Assembly (NCBI GenBank): GCA_910588065.1
Contig: CAJUPZ010000005.1
Coordinates: 1 to 64,000 of the forward strand
DNA length: 64,000 nt
Reading direction: 5' to 3'
From: an uncultured Muribaculaceae bacterium
Lineage (GTDB): Bacteria; Bacteroidota; Bacteroidia; Bacteroidales; Muribaculaceae
Shown here: in pieces, positions 33,250 to 42,811 of the stretch
Layout of the letters: the number at the start of each line of letters is the position of its first letter
Numbering within the stretch: the stretch's first letter is position 1
Notes under the pieces: model-generated
The model's database searches: none
Told to the model about the DNA's origin: nothing
Seen by the model: only the letters and a program-made list of their open reading frames with translations
Translations under genes and position numbers: made by a program

Positions 33250-34098
33250 TCATCCTCTTTTCGAGGATTTGTTTTTTGAGGCGGAGGTGGTGCGTTTGGC
33301 CGATCTCCGGCTTTTTGTGGATTTCAGTCCGGTGTATGCTTTGCGCAGCACTTCGTTGTCGATTTTGAAGGGGGGAGCAACCTGGCGCTCCTCATCCTTG
33401 AGGCTGTGGCTGAAAAGCCATTCGTAGCTTTCGGGGAGATAGAAAAGGCGTGCCGGGCGGGAGTGGTTCATACCCTGCACACGGTTGTATATCAGGCGTG
33501 GTGTATCGCTGTCAGCCTGTTTCATGGCCGATACCACTTTGTCGCTCTGGGTCACACTGACAGCTCTGTCGGCTGTGCCGTGAATTATCCACAGGGGCAC
33601 ATCATTGAGGTTGCTGAGGTCTGAGGCTGTTGTGCCGCCACACATTGCAATTGCGGCTGTCACCTGGTCCGGATATGCTGCAGCGAGGTCGATGGTGCCG
33701 TAGCCACCGAGGCTCATGCCCAATACATACACACGGTCGTAGTCGATATTATGTTCATTGCCCACCCATTCGAAGATATTCATTATTTTGTCGGGATTCC
33801 AAGGACCGCCTGGATTTTGTGGTGCAATGACGTAGGCGTCGATATTGCGTCCCTTGTCTATAGCGTCGATGGTGCCGTAGCGACGCACTTTGTTGAGGTC
33901 GCGCCCGCACAGGCTTGCTCCGTGAAGGAAAATCACCACCGGCTTCGGCTCAATCTCCTCCTCAACGGAATTGTCCGGAGTATACAGCCAGAAATTGTAT
34001 GCGTTCTCAACTGTGCCTTTGTGGGCGGTGAGTTTTTGAGCGAAGAGTGCCGTCGAGGCTGTGAGGGCAAGAGCTGATATGAATATTTTCTTTATCAT
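33250..34098 (-). CDS. Secreted alpha/beta hydrolase (esterase, PHB-depolymerase-like)
   Basis: The 282-residue protein has a signal peptide (IFISALALTASTALFA) and an alpha/beta hydrolase fold with HGAS oxyanion region near 60, nucleophile Ser in GMSLGG, Asp in HGTADRAV and His in GMNHSRP. The family includes feruloyl and other carbohydrate esterases. The C-terminal tail is very basic (Lys/Ser/Arg-rich). It starts 3 bases after the PQQ-like gene. Substrate unknown. Confidence 0.88.
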   Translation of the reverse strand: MIKKIFISALALTASTALFAQKLTAHKGTVENAYNFWLYTPDNSVEEEIEPKPVVIFLHGASLCGRDLNKVRRYGTIDAIDKGRNIDAYVIAPQNPGGPWNPDKIMNIFEWVGNEHNIDYDRVYVLGMSLGGYGTIDLAAAYPDQVTAAIAMCGGTTASDLSNLNDVPLWIIHGTADRAVSVTQSDKVVSAMKQADSDTPRLIYNRVQGMNHSRPARLFYLPESYEWLFSHSLKDEERQVAPPFKIDNEVLRKAYTGLKSTKSRRSAKRTTSASKNKSSKRG

Positions 34099-34101
34099 GG
34101 G

Positions 34102-35694
34102 TCAGATGATGGAGAGTTTGTAAATGGAGTTTCCGCGCGAGCCCACAACTGCCGAATTGCCGAATACCACCGGCGATGATTCGAAGTTGCCGCCCACATG
34201 GAGGGTGTCTATTATTGTGCCGTCCATACCGTTGATGAGATATACAAATCCGTAGGTGTCGGCGGTGAGTATAAACATCTGGTTGTTTTCGTTCAGGAAG
34301 CTGACGGGCGATGACCAGGCATAGTGTCTGAGCGCCACTGAGTAGCGCAGCTCCCCGGAATCTCTGTCGAGGGCAATCAGTGCGCCGTTCTGTCCGTCGG
34401 TATTGAACACACAGTTTGTGAAAATGAGGTCGGAGCAGTTGCCGGTGCCGGGCAGGGCGGAGGCATAAAAGCCGCCGTCAAAGTGCTTGCCCTCCTTGTC
34501 AAACCTCATGCCGTCGAAAGTGGCCATCCACTTGCAGGAACCGTCAGCAGCATTGAGTTTCACAAAGCGTGCCTGTCCTTCGCCCTGCATGTCTATCTCG
34601 CATCCGGTGTATAGGTACACAGAGTCGTTTTCCTCGGCCAACACCGGTGTAGCGTCAATATCGTCGCCGAGTTTGTAACACCACACCGGTTTAAGGTTTC
34701 TGAGGTTTATGGCAAGAATGTTGCCGCAGTTGTCGGCGGTGAATCCATAGTTGAGATACACCCCCATCGATGCCTCGATGCCCGGAGCGTTGCCGTCTAT
34801 AAGATAGCGCATCACCGAGTGGAGCCTGAGGACGCTTTGCCCTATCTCAAATTTGTAGATGGAGCCGTTTTCGCCCGGCCTATACAGGTATTTACCAACC
34901 CTCAGCGGCGATGAATCGTATGCATCCCAGCGTCGCCAGGCTGAATCGTCTCTGTCAAAGGTATGGAAAACAGTGTTTGAAAACATGTTTACCGCAACGG
35001 TGCCGAATGGCTCTCTGGCCGGCACGCCGTGGCCTATATACAGATTCCCGTTAAGGGTGGGGTCAAGCGACGGGGTACCTTTGACTGGATTGCCGACTTC
35101 AATCGGGTTGCGGGTCTGCTTCCCGGTAGCGGGATTTAGAAAGTATATCTCTGAAGCGAGAGAGCCTATGATAATCTCCTCGCCGTCAAAATCGGCGGTC
35201 ACGACTCCGGCTTTGCGGAAAGCAGAGGCGCAGCTGTCGGGCCACTGCACGTACAACGGCTGGCCGGTCCACCCGGTGCCACCGCCCCAGCGGCCAAACC
35301 TAGTTGTGGTAGTGTCCTGACCGGTAGTGAATTTCCAGTCAACGCGTATATGGGCCGGTGTGCCTTTTACCTCTCCTGCAAAATCAGCCTGCCGCATAGT
35401 GCCTTTCCGGAATGTAAAAGCTCCCGGGGCGTCGGTGTACAAATCCGTGCAAAATGCGGTGTTGTCATCAGTGGCTGTATCTCCGGATATTTTGTAAACG
35501 ATACTTTTGGCTGAAGGATAGACAGTGTCAGGGAAGAGGGCGGGAACAGGGCAACACAACACGATGGAATCCACGGCAAGCGATATGCTGTCATCCGAAC
35601 CGGTATCGCTGTCTCCGCCGCTTCCTGTAGTGCCGTGGCAACTTGCCATGCATAGCGTTGTTGCCAACAATGGTGTCAACTTTGCAAGTGTCAT
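34102..35694 (-). CDS. PQQ-like beta-propeller lipoprotein
   Basis: The 530-residue protein starts at MTLAKLTPLL with a lipoprotein signal ending LCMASC, then a Ser/Asp/Gly-rich linker and eight-bladed propeller-type repeats (VVTADFDGEEIIIGSLASEI, NLYIGHGVPAREP, ALIALDRDSGELRYS). No catalytic residue set is visible; such proteins often bind surface glycans or partner proteins. It leads the operon with the esterase and the propeller lipoprotein. A frame upstream of this ATG covers the divergent promoter region. Confidence 0.83.
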   Translation of the reverse strand: MTLAKLTPLLATTLCMASCHGTTGSGGDSDTGSDDSISLAVDSIVLCCPVPALFPDTVYPSAKSIVYKISGDTATDDNTAFCTDLYTDAPGAFTFRKGTMRQADFAGEVKGTPAHIRVDWKFTTGQDTTTTRFGRWGGGTGWTGQPLYVQWPDSCASAFRKAGVVTADFDGEEIIIGSLASEIYFLNPATGKQTRNPIEVGNPVKGTPSLDPTLNGNLYIGHGVPAREPFGTVAVNMFSNTVFHTFDRDDSAWRRWDAYDSSPLRVGKYLYRPGENGSIYKFEIGQSVLRLHSVMRYLIDGNAPGIEASMGVYLNYGFTADNCGNILAINLRNLKPVWCYKLGDDIDATPVLAEENDSVYLYTGCEIDMQGEGQARFVKLNAADGSCKWMATFDGMRFDKEGKHFDGGFYASALPGTGNCSDLIFTNCVFNTDGQNGALIALDRDSGELRYSVALRHYAWSSPVSFLNENNQMFILTADTYGFVYLINGMDGTIIDTLHVGGNFESSPVVFGNSAVVGSRGNSIYKLSII

Positions 35695-35718
35695 TCTGCC
35701 TGTGTCTGTTTCGTACTG

Positions 35719-35726
35719 CAAAAATA
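35719..35726 (-). promoter_or_regulatory. Promoter -7 element for PQQ-like/esterase operon (TATTTTTG)
   Basis: The minus strand reads TATTTTTG, 24 bases upstream of the PQQ-like lipoprotein start. Confidence 0.6.
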
Positions 35727-35799
35727 GTAAAAAATGTTGTGATACAGGGTATTCTGATATAAAATCCGCCTGTATTGCCGTTAGTATGAATCTAATTGT

Positions 35800-35807
35800 T
35801 AATTTTG
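35800..35807 (+). promoter_or_regulatory. Promoter -7 element for N-acetylmuramidase operon (TAATTTTG)
   Basis: TAATTTTG lies 26 bases before the muramidase start, with a TTG 22 bases further upstream. Confidence 0.6.
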
Positions 35808-35833
35808 CAGCTGTGAAACATAAATCGGAAACC

Positions 35834-36586
35834 ATGAACATGTGTAGCATCCGTCTGGCATTCTGGCTTGCCGCAACTTTATTTACGATAAATGCAATGG
35901 CTCAGTCACAGAATGTCAATGTGCTGAAATACAAGCTTATTACCGATACCCTTAGAATGATGCCTGAGGTCCCTGAGAATGACCGCTACACCCGCATAAC
36001 CGATGAAGACTATGAGCAGGTGGCCTCCGAGCTCGGGGTGGAGGTTGCGGCAGTGAAGGCTGTTGTGGATATAGAGGCGGGCAGGGCTCACGAAGGGTTT
36101 TATGAACCGGGGTTGCCCATCATAAATTTTGACATGACAATGTTTCGCAAGTTCGCCCGCAAAAAAGGGGTGAATCTCAGCTCATATACCAAAAGCCACC
36201 AGGCTCTTTTCAGTAGACTGAATGCGCGGAGACATGGCTCCACACAGGCCGCGCAGTATGTGAGGTTCAGAGCTGCCTGCTCCATAGACAGCATTGCGGC
36301 CATAGAGGGCACTTTCTGGGGAATGTTCCAGATAGGGGGCTTCAACTGGAAAATATGCGGCTGCAGCTCCATAACAGAGTTTATTGAACGTATGAGCTTC
36401 TCCGAGCGTGAGCAGCTTGAGCTCTTCGCGGCATTTTTGAAATCAACCGGCATGGATAAATATCTCAGGGCAAAAAACTGGAGTGCCTTCGCCCGGCGCT
36501 ACAACGGCACCCAGTATGCCCGCAGAGGCTACCACACCCGGCTCGCAGCCGCCTACCGAAGACATAGTAAAAAAATAAGCAAATGA
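35834..36586 (+). CDS. N-acetylmuramidase domain protein (DUF3380-like)
   Basis: The 250-residue protein has a signal peptide (LAFWLAATLFTINAMA) and the N-acetylmuramidase fold. Catalytic context: VKAVVDIEAGRAHEGFYEPG (Glu) in the first part, then a middle SIEGTFWGMFQIGGFN-like segment and a C-terminal FARRYNGTQYARRGYHTRLA motif. It should cut peptidoglycan glycan strands in the periplasm. Unlike phage lysins of this family it is exported by a signal peptide and lies in a core operon with the DUF5009-like gene (4-base overlap). Confidence 0.88.
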   Translation: MNMCSIRLAFWLAATLFTINAMAQSQNVNVLKYKLITDTLRMMPEVPENDRYTRITDEDYEQVASELGVEVAAVKAVVDIEAGRAHEGFYEPGLPIINFDMTMFRKFARKKGVNLSSYTKSHQALFSRLNARRHGSTQAAQYVRFRAACSIDSIAAIEGTFWGMFQIGGFNWKICGCSSITEFIERMSFSEREQLELFAAFLKSTGMDKYLRAKNWSAFARRYNGTQYARRGYHTRLAAAYRRHSKKISK

Positions 36587-37713
36587 AGCACACTGCATCC
36601 GGGCGACTTGAGTCGCTTGACATACTCAGAGGTTTTGATTTATTTTGTCTTGTCGGGCTTGAGGCTTTTGTCCACGCTCTCGGCAGGGCTGTTGACGCGC
36701 CGTGGTTCAAACCGGTGACAGCCGCGTTTACCCATGCCGATTGGGTCGGGTTTTCGCCGTGGGATATTGTGATGCCGCTGTTTATGTTCATGGCAGGCGT
36801 CACCATCCCATTCACCCGCCCGGCTGAGGGTGGCAGAGCCCGCGTGTGGGCCAAGATTATAAAGCGGGTTGTGCTTCTGTGGCTTTTCGGAATGATGTGC
36901 CAGGGCAATCTGCTGGCTTTGGATCTCAACCGGATATATCTGTACAGCAACACATTGCAGGCCATAGCATCAGGCTATCTGATTGCTGTCATTCTGTATA
37001 TGACTGTTGGCTTGCGCACCCAGATTGTAATTGCAGTGTTGCTGCTGGCAACTTATTGGGCCGGTATGGAATTCATTACTGTTGATGGCTACGGGGGCGG
37101 CAATTATTCTGCGCAGGCAAACTTCGCCGAGTGGGTTGACCGTATATGCCTCGGCCGGTATCGCGACGGGGCTGCGGCGGGTGCAGACGGCAGTGTTGTT
37201 TTTGCCTCATGGTACAACTACACATGGATATGGAGCACCCTCAATTTTGCGGTGACAGTGATGTCGGGAGTGTTCGCGGGAGTGGTGCTTCGCAGCGGTG
37301 GTGTGAGCCGCACGGGCCGGGCGGTGATTCTCGTGGCAGGCGGTATTGCGCTTGTTGCGGCAGGGCTTGTCGCCGGAATATGGCATCCTGTTATCAAACG
37401 TATATGGACCTCCTCCATGACTCTGCTCAGCAGCGGAATATGCTGGATGCTCATGGCTGTTTTCTACTATGTGGTGGATTGCCTCGGTATTCACCGCGGG
37501 CTTGGATGGCTTAAGGTCTACGGCATGAATTCGATTGCCGCCTATATGATGCTGAGCTGTGTCAATTTCCGGTGTGTGGCAGAGTCGTTTCTGTATGGGT
37601 TGGCTCAATATATGGGGGCGTGGTATGAGGTGCTTGTCAGCGCGTTCTGCGCTTTGATAATCTACGGCATACTCCTGCTGATGTACCGTCGCCGCATATT
37701 CCTGAAAGTATAA
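36583..37713 (+). CDS. DUF5009 / heparan-alpha-glucosaminide acetyltransferase-like membrane protein
   Basis: The 376-residue protein has about 10 membrane helices and begins with SLDILRGFD, the hallmark of the acyltransferase-like DUF5009/DUF1624/HGSNAT group. Further support is FSPWDIVMPLFMFMAGVTIP and YGMNSIAAYMM. Relatives transfer acetyl groups across membranes to sugars. With the muramidase upstream it may modify cell-wall or surface sugars; that is inference. Confidence 0.85.
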   Translation: MKHTASGRLESLDILRGFDLFCLVGLEAFVHALGRAVDAPWFKPVTAAFTHADWVGFSPWDIVMPLFMFMAGVTIPFTRPAEGGRARVWAKIIKRVVLLWLFGMMCQGNLLALDLNRIYLYSNTLQAIASGYLIAVILYMTVGLRTQIVIAVLLLATYWAGMEFITVDGYGGGNYSAQANFAEWVDRICLGRYRDGAAAGADGSVVFASWYNYTWIWSTLNFAVTVMSGVFAGVVLRSGGVSRTGRAVILVAGGIALVAAGLVAGIWHPVIKRIWTSSMTLLSSGICWMLMAVFYYVVDCLGIHRGLGWLKVYGMNSIAAYMMLSCVNFRCVAESFLYGLAQYMGAWYEVLVSAFCALIIYGILLLMYRRRIFLKV

Positions 37714-37787
37714 GAGTGCATAAAAGAGAGAGAGGCGAGACCAACTCTATGGCCTCGCCCCCCGCATTATAAAAATCAACACAATTA

Positions 37788-38354
37788 TCAAGCTTTGATG
37801 CGCTCAACGTATGAGCCGTCGCGGGTGTCGATACGCACCTTGTCACCGATGTTGCAGAAAAGGGGCACACGCACCTCAGCACCGGTCTCAACAGTAGCGG
37901 GTTTGAGGGTGTTTGTTGCGGTGTCGCCTTTGATGCCGGGTTCGGTATATGTTATTTCGAGAACAACGCTGGTGGGCATCTCGCAGGTGAGGATGGTGTC
38001 TGTGGCAGCGTGTACCATAGCTTCGCAGATGTCACCTTCCTTGAGGAACTGCACGCCGTCGATGCTTTCGCCGGGGAGAGCAACCTGTTCAAAGGTTTCT
38101 GTGTGCATGAAGTTGTAGCCCATGTCATCCTTGTAGAGGTACTGGTAGGGGCGGCGTTCGATGCGCACTTCCTCAACCTTGACGCCACTGTTCCAAGTTT
38201 TGTCAAGAACGCGGCCTGTCTTTACGTTTTTGAGTTTTGTGCGTACAAAAGCGGGGCCTTTGCCGGGCTTGACGTGCAGAAACTCAACTATGAAAAAATA
38301 GTTGCCGTCGATATCGAGGCACATTCCGTTTTTAAAATCAGCAGTTGTTGCCAT
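37788..38354 (-). CDS. efp: Elongation factor P
   Basis: The 188-residue protein has three beta-barrel domains. The modifiable Lys at the tip is K32 in HVKPGKGPAFVRTK, followed by the central domain (YQYLYKDDMGYNFMHTETFEQ) and the C-terminal GDTATNTLKPATVETG ... DGSYVERIKA. EF-P helps ribosomes through proline stretches. No modification enzyme gene is adjacent. A weak inverted repeat (GGCGAG/CTCGCC, near 37734-37759) downstream may terminate it. Confidence 0.97.
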   Translation of the reverse strand: MATTADFKNGMCLDIDGNYFFIVEFLHVKPGKGPAFVRTKLKNVKTGRVLDKTWNSGVKVEEVRIERRPYQYLYKDDMGYNFMHTETFEQVALPGESIDGVQFLKEGDICEAMVHAATDTILTCEMPTSVVLEITYTEPGIKGDTATNTLKPATVETGAEVRVPLFCNIGDKVRIDTRDGSYVERIKA

Positions 38355-38431
38355 AAAGATATTGAAATTCTTATTTTAGGTAAATCGTTGATAAAACGCT
38401 TGCCGTCAATTGCTTGACGAAGCGGAATTTG

Positions 38432-38504
38432 AGCGGCAGACGGGGCTCGAACCCGCGACCCTCGGCTTGGGAAGCCAATGCTCTACCAACTGAGCCACTG
38501 CCGC
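38432..38504 (-). tRNA. tRNA-Gly(CCC)
   Basis: Acceptor GCGGCAG/CTGCCGC, D-arm GCTC/GAGC, anticodon stem TTGGC/GCCGA with loop TTCCCAA (CCC at 34-36), T-arm CGCGGG-type with TTCGAGC loop. No CCA is encoded. A TACCTTTG promoter lies upstream on the same strand. Confidence 0.93.
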
Positions 38505-38524
38505 AGTGATGCGATTATCGGGTG

Positions 38525-38532
38525 CAAAGGTA
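38525..38532 (-). promoter_or_regulatory. tRNA-Gly promoter -7 element (TACCTTTG)
   Basis: The minus strand reads TACCTTTG, 20 bases upstream of the tRNA 5' end. Confidence 0.55.
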
Positions 38533-38593
38533 GTTTTTTTTATAAATATATGCAATCTACCGGTTAGTTTTTTGCTGTTTGAGGAATAAAAAG

Positions 38594-38601
38594 TAATTTT
38601 G
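38594..38601 (+). promoter_or_regulatory. glnS promoter -7 element (TAATTTTG)
   Basis: TAATTTTG lies 98 bases before the glnS ATG used here. This is a long leader, unless the GTG at 38649 is the real start. Confidence 0.5.
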
Positions 38602-38699
38602 TGGCTTAGTTAGAGTGCGTTTGAATTTAACCCAATGAAATATCAGGGGTGAACACACTCTTGGAAAAAGCAAAAAAAAACAAGCAAATAGATATTGCC

Positions 38700-40406
38700 A
38701 TGACACAGCAAACCGAGGGAGAGGCACCCGAAAAGAAAGGCCTGAATTTTGTTGAACAGATAGTTGCCGACGATCTCAAGGCCGGCAAGAACGGCGGACG
38801 ACTCAACACCCGTTTCCCGCCGGAGCCCAACGGTTATCTTCACATAGGTCATGCAAAGGCTATTTGCATGGATTTCGGTGTGGCCGAGAAGTTTGGCGGC
38901 ACCTGCAATCTGAGGTTTGACGACACCAATCCTGTCAAGGAGGATGTTGAATATGTAGATTCCATACGGGAGGATATCCATTGGCTCGGCTTTGACTGGG
39001 GCAACCGTGAATACTATGCGAGCGACTATTTTCCGAAGCTTTATGACCTTGCGGTACGTCTTATAAAGGAGGGCAAGGCCTATGTTGACGACCAGAGCTC
39101 TGAGGAGATAGCCCGTCAGAAGGGCACACCCACCGAGCCGGGTCAGGAGAGTCCGTACCGCAACCGCAGCGTGGAAGAGAACCTCGACCTGTTTGAACGC
39201 ATGAATGCAGGCGAATTTGACGAAGGCTCGAGAGTGCTCCGTGCCAAAATAGATATGGCATCGCCCAACATGCACTTCCGCGACCCCATCATGTACCGCA
39301 TCATCAAGACACCCCATCACCGCACCGGCGACAAGTGGAAAGTATATCCGATGTACGACTTCGCCCACGGCCAGAGCGATTACTTCGAGGGTGTTACCCA
39401 CTCGATATGCACCCTTGAGTTCGAGGTTCACCGTCCCCTGTATGAATACTTTGTGAAAGAGTTGGCCGACGAGTCATACTGCCCCCGTCAGATTGAGTTC
39501 AACCGCCTGAACCTCACATACACAGTGATGAGCAAGCGCAAGCTGCTTCAGCTGGTGAAAGAGGGTCTTGTTGCCGGTTGGGATGACCCCCGTATGCCGA
39601 CCATTAGCGGTATGCGCCGCCGCGGATTCACCCCCAAGTCTATCCGCAACTTTGTTGACAAGATCGGCTATACCAAATATGAGGCTCTCAACAGCGTGGG
39701 GCTGCTTGAACATGCGGTGCGCGAAGACCTCAATGCGGTATCTACCCGCGGCATGGCTGTGATAAACCCGGTCAAAGTGGTGATAACCAACTATCCGGAG
39801 GGAGCAGAGGAGATGGTGGAGATGGAAAACAATCCTGAAAATCCTGCCGAAGGCACCCACTCCATGCCGTTCAGCCGTGAAATATACATTGAGCGCGATG
39901 ACTTTATGGAGAATCCTCCCAAGAAGTTCTTCCGCCTCGCTCCTGAAGGTGAGGTGCGTCTGAAGGGTGCATATATTATAAAGTGCACCGGAGTGAAGAA
40001 AGATGACAACGGCAACATAGAGGAGATTTATTGTACGTATGACCCCGAAACCCGCAGCGGTTTGCCCGGCAGCATGCGCAAGGTAAAAGGAACCCTCCAC
40101 TGGGTAAGCGCCAAGCATGCCGTTGATGCTACAGTCAATATGTATGACCGCCTGTTCAATGTCGAGAATCCCTCTGCCGAAACCGAGCGCGACTTCCGTG
40201 AGCTTCTCAACCCCGATTCACTCAAGGTTGTCAAAGGTGTGAAAGTAGAGCCGTTCCTTGCTGAGAATGCCAAGCCCGGCGCCCACTTCCAGTTCCAGCG
40301 CATAGGCTATTTCACTCCTGACACTGATTCAAAGGAGGGTGTACTGATATTCAACCGCACAATCGCGCTGAAGGACAGCTGGGAAAAAGAACAGAAAAAA
40401 GCCTGA
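38700..40406 (+). CDS. glnS: Glutaminyl-tRNA synthetase
   Basis: The 568-residue class I synthetase has the HIGH motif as HIGHAK in PPEPNGYLHIGHAKAIC, the KMSKS counterpart VMSKRKL, and the C-terminal anticodon-binding beta barrels (YINREIYIERDDF-type region and WVSAKHAVDATVNMYDRLF). The ATG at MTQQTEGE is preferred; a GTG 51 bases upstream would add a Lys-rich leader. It charges tRNA-Gln directly. The TPR gene follows after 1 base. Confidence 0.97.
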   Translation: MTQQTEGEAPEKKGLNFVEQIVADDLKAGKNGGRLNTRFPPEPNGYLHIGHAKAICMDFGVAEKFGGTCNLRFDDTNPVKEDVEYVDSIREDIHWLGFDWGNREYYASDYFPKLYDLAVRLIKEGKAYVDDQSSEEIARQKGTPTEPGQESPYRNRSVEENLDLFERMNAGEFDEGSRVLRAKIDMASPNMHFRDPIMYRIIKTPHHRTGDKWKVYPMYDFAHGQSDYFEGVTHSICTLEFEVHRPLYEYFVKELADESYCPRQIEFNRLNLTYTVMSKRKLLQLVKEGLVAGWDDPRMPTISGMRRRGFTPKSIRNFVDKIGYTKYEALNSVGLLEHAVREDLNAVSTRGMAVINPVKVVITNYPEGAEEMVEMENNPENPAEGTHSMPFSREIYIERDDFMENPPKKFFRLAPEGEVRLKGAYIIKCTGVKKDDNGNIEEIYCTYDPETRSGLPGSMRKVKGTLHWVSAKHAVDATVNMYDRLFNVENPSAETERDFRELLNPDSLKVVKGVKVEPFLAENAKPGAHFQFQRIGYFTPDTDSKEGVLIFNRTIALKDSWEKEQKKA

Positions 40407-40407
40407 G

Positions 40408-41832
40408 ATGTCAGATAACGGAGCAGACGAAAGAAGAGAATTGCTGGAGCGCTTTCTGCACGACCTTGACGAGAACCGTGCGGAAGTGTATTTCGATGAG
40501 AGCGACCTCATTGAGATATTTGACTATGCAACGGATGTGCAGAACTACCGTGCGTGTCTGGAGGTGCTTCTTTTAGCTGCCCGTATATACCCCAAAAGCA
40601 CCGGTCTTAACGAGCGGCTTGCATTCTATATGTATGACCTCGGCAGCGCGGACGGTATCATATCGGCTCTGAAAGATGTGCCGGAGGATTCGGTGATGCG
40701 CCGCCTGCTGCTTATTCAGTCGGCAGAGATGAGTGTGGAGCAAGCTTGCGCTTTGCTTGACAATATCGTTGATTCTGTGGATGACTTCGAGGATGAATGG
40801 ATTATCCGCCTCGTGGATGTCGCCGGAAATTATGATGCCACTGACTGGCTCAAACTCAATTATGAGAAGATAAAAGCCAAGTGCAGCTACCAGCAGACCT
40901 TCATATATGAGATGCTGGAGTACAGCCGTTCATCAGGCGATTATGAGTATGCCCGTACCCTTGCGGAGGAGCTGACTATGCTCGAACCGTTCAACGAGGA
41001 GTTCTGGGAGATACTTGCAGAACTTCGGATAAGTCATCTTCAGGACTACGATGCAGGCTTGAATGACCTTGAATATGCCCTTGCGATAAATCCGCAAAAC
41101 ACCAAGGCTCTCCAGCTTAAGGCAGAGGCCATGCTGTCGCTTGACAAGCCGGTGGAGGAGATAATGCAGGTTGTGTCGGAGCTTCAGGCTATAGAGCCGG
41201 ACAATGAGGATACTGTTCACCTCATGTGCGTGGTTCTCTCTTCCAAAGGCTATGAAATGGAGGCCATACAGGCGCTTGAGGAGCTCAGAAAACAGCAGCC
41301 GGACAATATGGAAACCCTCACATATCTTGTTTTGCTTACCAAGGGCAACATTCCGGTTGAGATGCTCAAACCTATGGTTGACAAAGCCACCGCTAACGAC
41401 GGGGATTACGACGATATATACAGGACTGTCCGAAGGTTCAGGGACGAGGGCGAGTATGCTGCCGCATGCAAGCTTCTGCTTGCTGTGGAGCGTTATGGCA
41501 ATGACAAAAACCCTGCTATGTACGATCATCTGTTCGAATTATACTACCGTTCGCAGCAATATTCCGCAGCGGTGGACTTCTGGAGCGAAATCAAGGTGCC
41601 GAACATGACAGCAGATGTAGTTGCCGTGCTGTCCGCGCTTAGAATAGGCAACAGACAGTTTATCAACGACAATGTTGAGTCCATGATGGATAAGTGGACC
41701 TATTTTGATGATGCGGAGCAATTTCCGGAGAGGATGGGGCGACTTGGCAGCATGTATCTGCTTAAATTCGCTCTTAAAACTGTCAGAGAAAATCTGGACT
41801 TTGATTTTGAAGATTGCGATCCGTTTGTATGA
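40408..41832 (+). CDS. Tetratricopeptide repeat protein
   Basis: The 474-residue acidic protein is built of TPR-like helical pairs throughout (YARTLAEELTMLEPFNEEFW, YALAINPQNTKALQLKAEAM, AIQALEELRKQQPDNMETL). It has no signal peptide, so it is probably cytoplasmic. Spacing to glnS indicates a shared transcript. TPR proteins act as scaffolds; the partner is unknown. A hairpin island begins directly after it. Confidence 0.88.
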   Translation: MSDNGADERRELLERFLHDLDENRAEVYFDESDLIEIFDYATDVQNYRACLEVLLLAARIYPKSTGLNERLAFYMYDLGSADGIISALKDVPEDSVMRRLLLIQSAEMSVEQACALLDNIVDSVDDFEDEWIIRLVDVAGNYDATDWLKLNYEKIKAKCSYQQTFIYEMLEYSRSSGDYEYARTLAEELTMLEPFNEEFWEILAELRISHLQDYDAGLNDLEYALAINPQNTKALQLKAEAMLSLDKPVEEIMQVVSELQAIEPDNEDTVHLMCVVLSSKGYEMEAIQALEELRKQQPDNMETLTYLVLLTKGNIPVEMLKPMVDKATANDGDYDDIYRTVRRFRDEGEYAAACKLLLAVERYGNDKNPAMYDHLFELYYRSQQYSAAVDFWSEIKVPNMTADVVAVLSALRIGNRQFINDNVESMMDKWTYFDDAEQFPERMGRLGSMYLLKFALKTVRENLDFDFEDCDPFV

Positions 41833-42035
41833 CAGTCAGATAGTTGTCCGATACCAGCTTATTTCATGAATGGAGCTACGTATGCACGCCACTTTGCGCG
41901 GGTCGGTGCTCTCCACCCGCAGCGAGCGGGTGGCAAGAAAATAGCGCGTGTGTGGAGCCGAAGGCGAGACCACGCGTTAAAGATGCCCACCATTCTAAAA
42001 GACCCCTGTGAGGGGGTCGCGAGAAGTCCTCATAG

Positions 42036-42423
42036 CATCGCCTCTCGCGAGGCTCAGAGGAGAAGGGCGGTCTCACGACCCCAGGTCGCGCTTCGCTTAC
42101 CTGGGGATTCTCTACGGCATCGCACCCTCCGGGCGCTCAGACGTCTCCGACGCCAAAATGCAAATGGGCTGAGAATATGTGGTACCTCCGGCACCATCTG
42201 CGTATGTGGTTTATAATCCGCGCACTACGTGCACGGTTAACAAAATAATCGCACCCTCCGGGCGCTTGAAAAAAAAGCAGGGGTACAGAAAGCTACAGGC
42301 GCGAACGGTAGCACAGAGCCGTAGGCTCGTCTATTTTGTTATCCCCGTACGAAGTGCGGGGCAGGCGCCCCCAATGCAGATGGTGCCGGAGGTACCACAC
42401 TTAAATTGACTCATATTCAATAA
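42036..42423 (+). repeat. 388-bp tandem repeat, unit 1
   Basis: The unit starts with CATCGCCTCTCGCGAGG and is nearly identical to 42424-42811. Only a few differences are seen (for example CGCGAGG against CACGAGG, and GCAGGCG against GCAGACG). Confidence 0.92.
42179..42398. repeat. 220-bp element with 23-bp terminal inverted repeats, copy 1
   Basis: The left arm begins GTGGTACCTCCGG (42179-42201); the right arm is its exact reverse complement (42376-42398). Between them are smaller hairpins. A second copy with the same arms lies at 42567-42786. The size and ends are MITE-like; no target duplication was identified. Confidence 0.75.
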
Positions 42424-42811
42424 CATCGCCTCTCACGAGGCTCAGAGGAGAAGGGCGGTCTCACGACCCCAGGTCGCGCTTCGCTTACCTGGGGATTCTC
42501 TACGGCATCGCACCCTCCGGGCGCTCAGACGTCTCCGACGCCAAAATGCAAATGGGCTGAGAATATGTGGTACCTCCGGCACCATCTGCGTATGTGGTTT
42601 ATAATCCGCGCACTACGTGCACGGTTAACAAAATAATCGCACCCTCCGGGCGCTTGAAAAAAAAGCAGGGGTACAGAAAGCTACAGGCGCGAACGGTAGC
42701 ACAGAGCCGTAGGCTCGTCTATTTTGTTATCCCCGTACGAAGTGCGGGGCAGACGCCCCCAATGCAGATGGTGCCGGAGGTACCACACTTAAATTGGCTC
42801 ATATTCAATAA
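42424..42811 (+). repeat. 388-bp tandem repeat, unit 2
   Basis: The second full unit. A third unit starts at 42812 with the same words (CATCACCTCTCGCGAGG) but diverges after about 25 bases and keeps only scattered similarity (CAGACGTCTCCGACGCC near 42915). Confidence 0.92.
42567..42786. repeat. 220-bp element with 23-bp terminal inverted repeats, copy 2
   Basis: Same arms and interior as copy 1, shifted by 388 bases as part of the tandem duplication. Confidence 0.75.
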
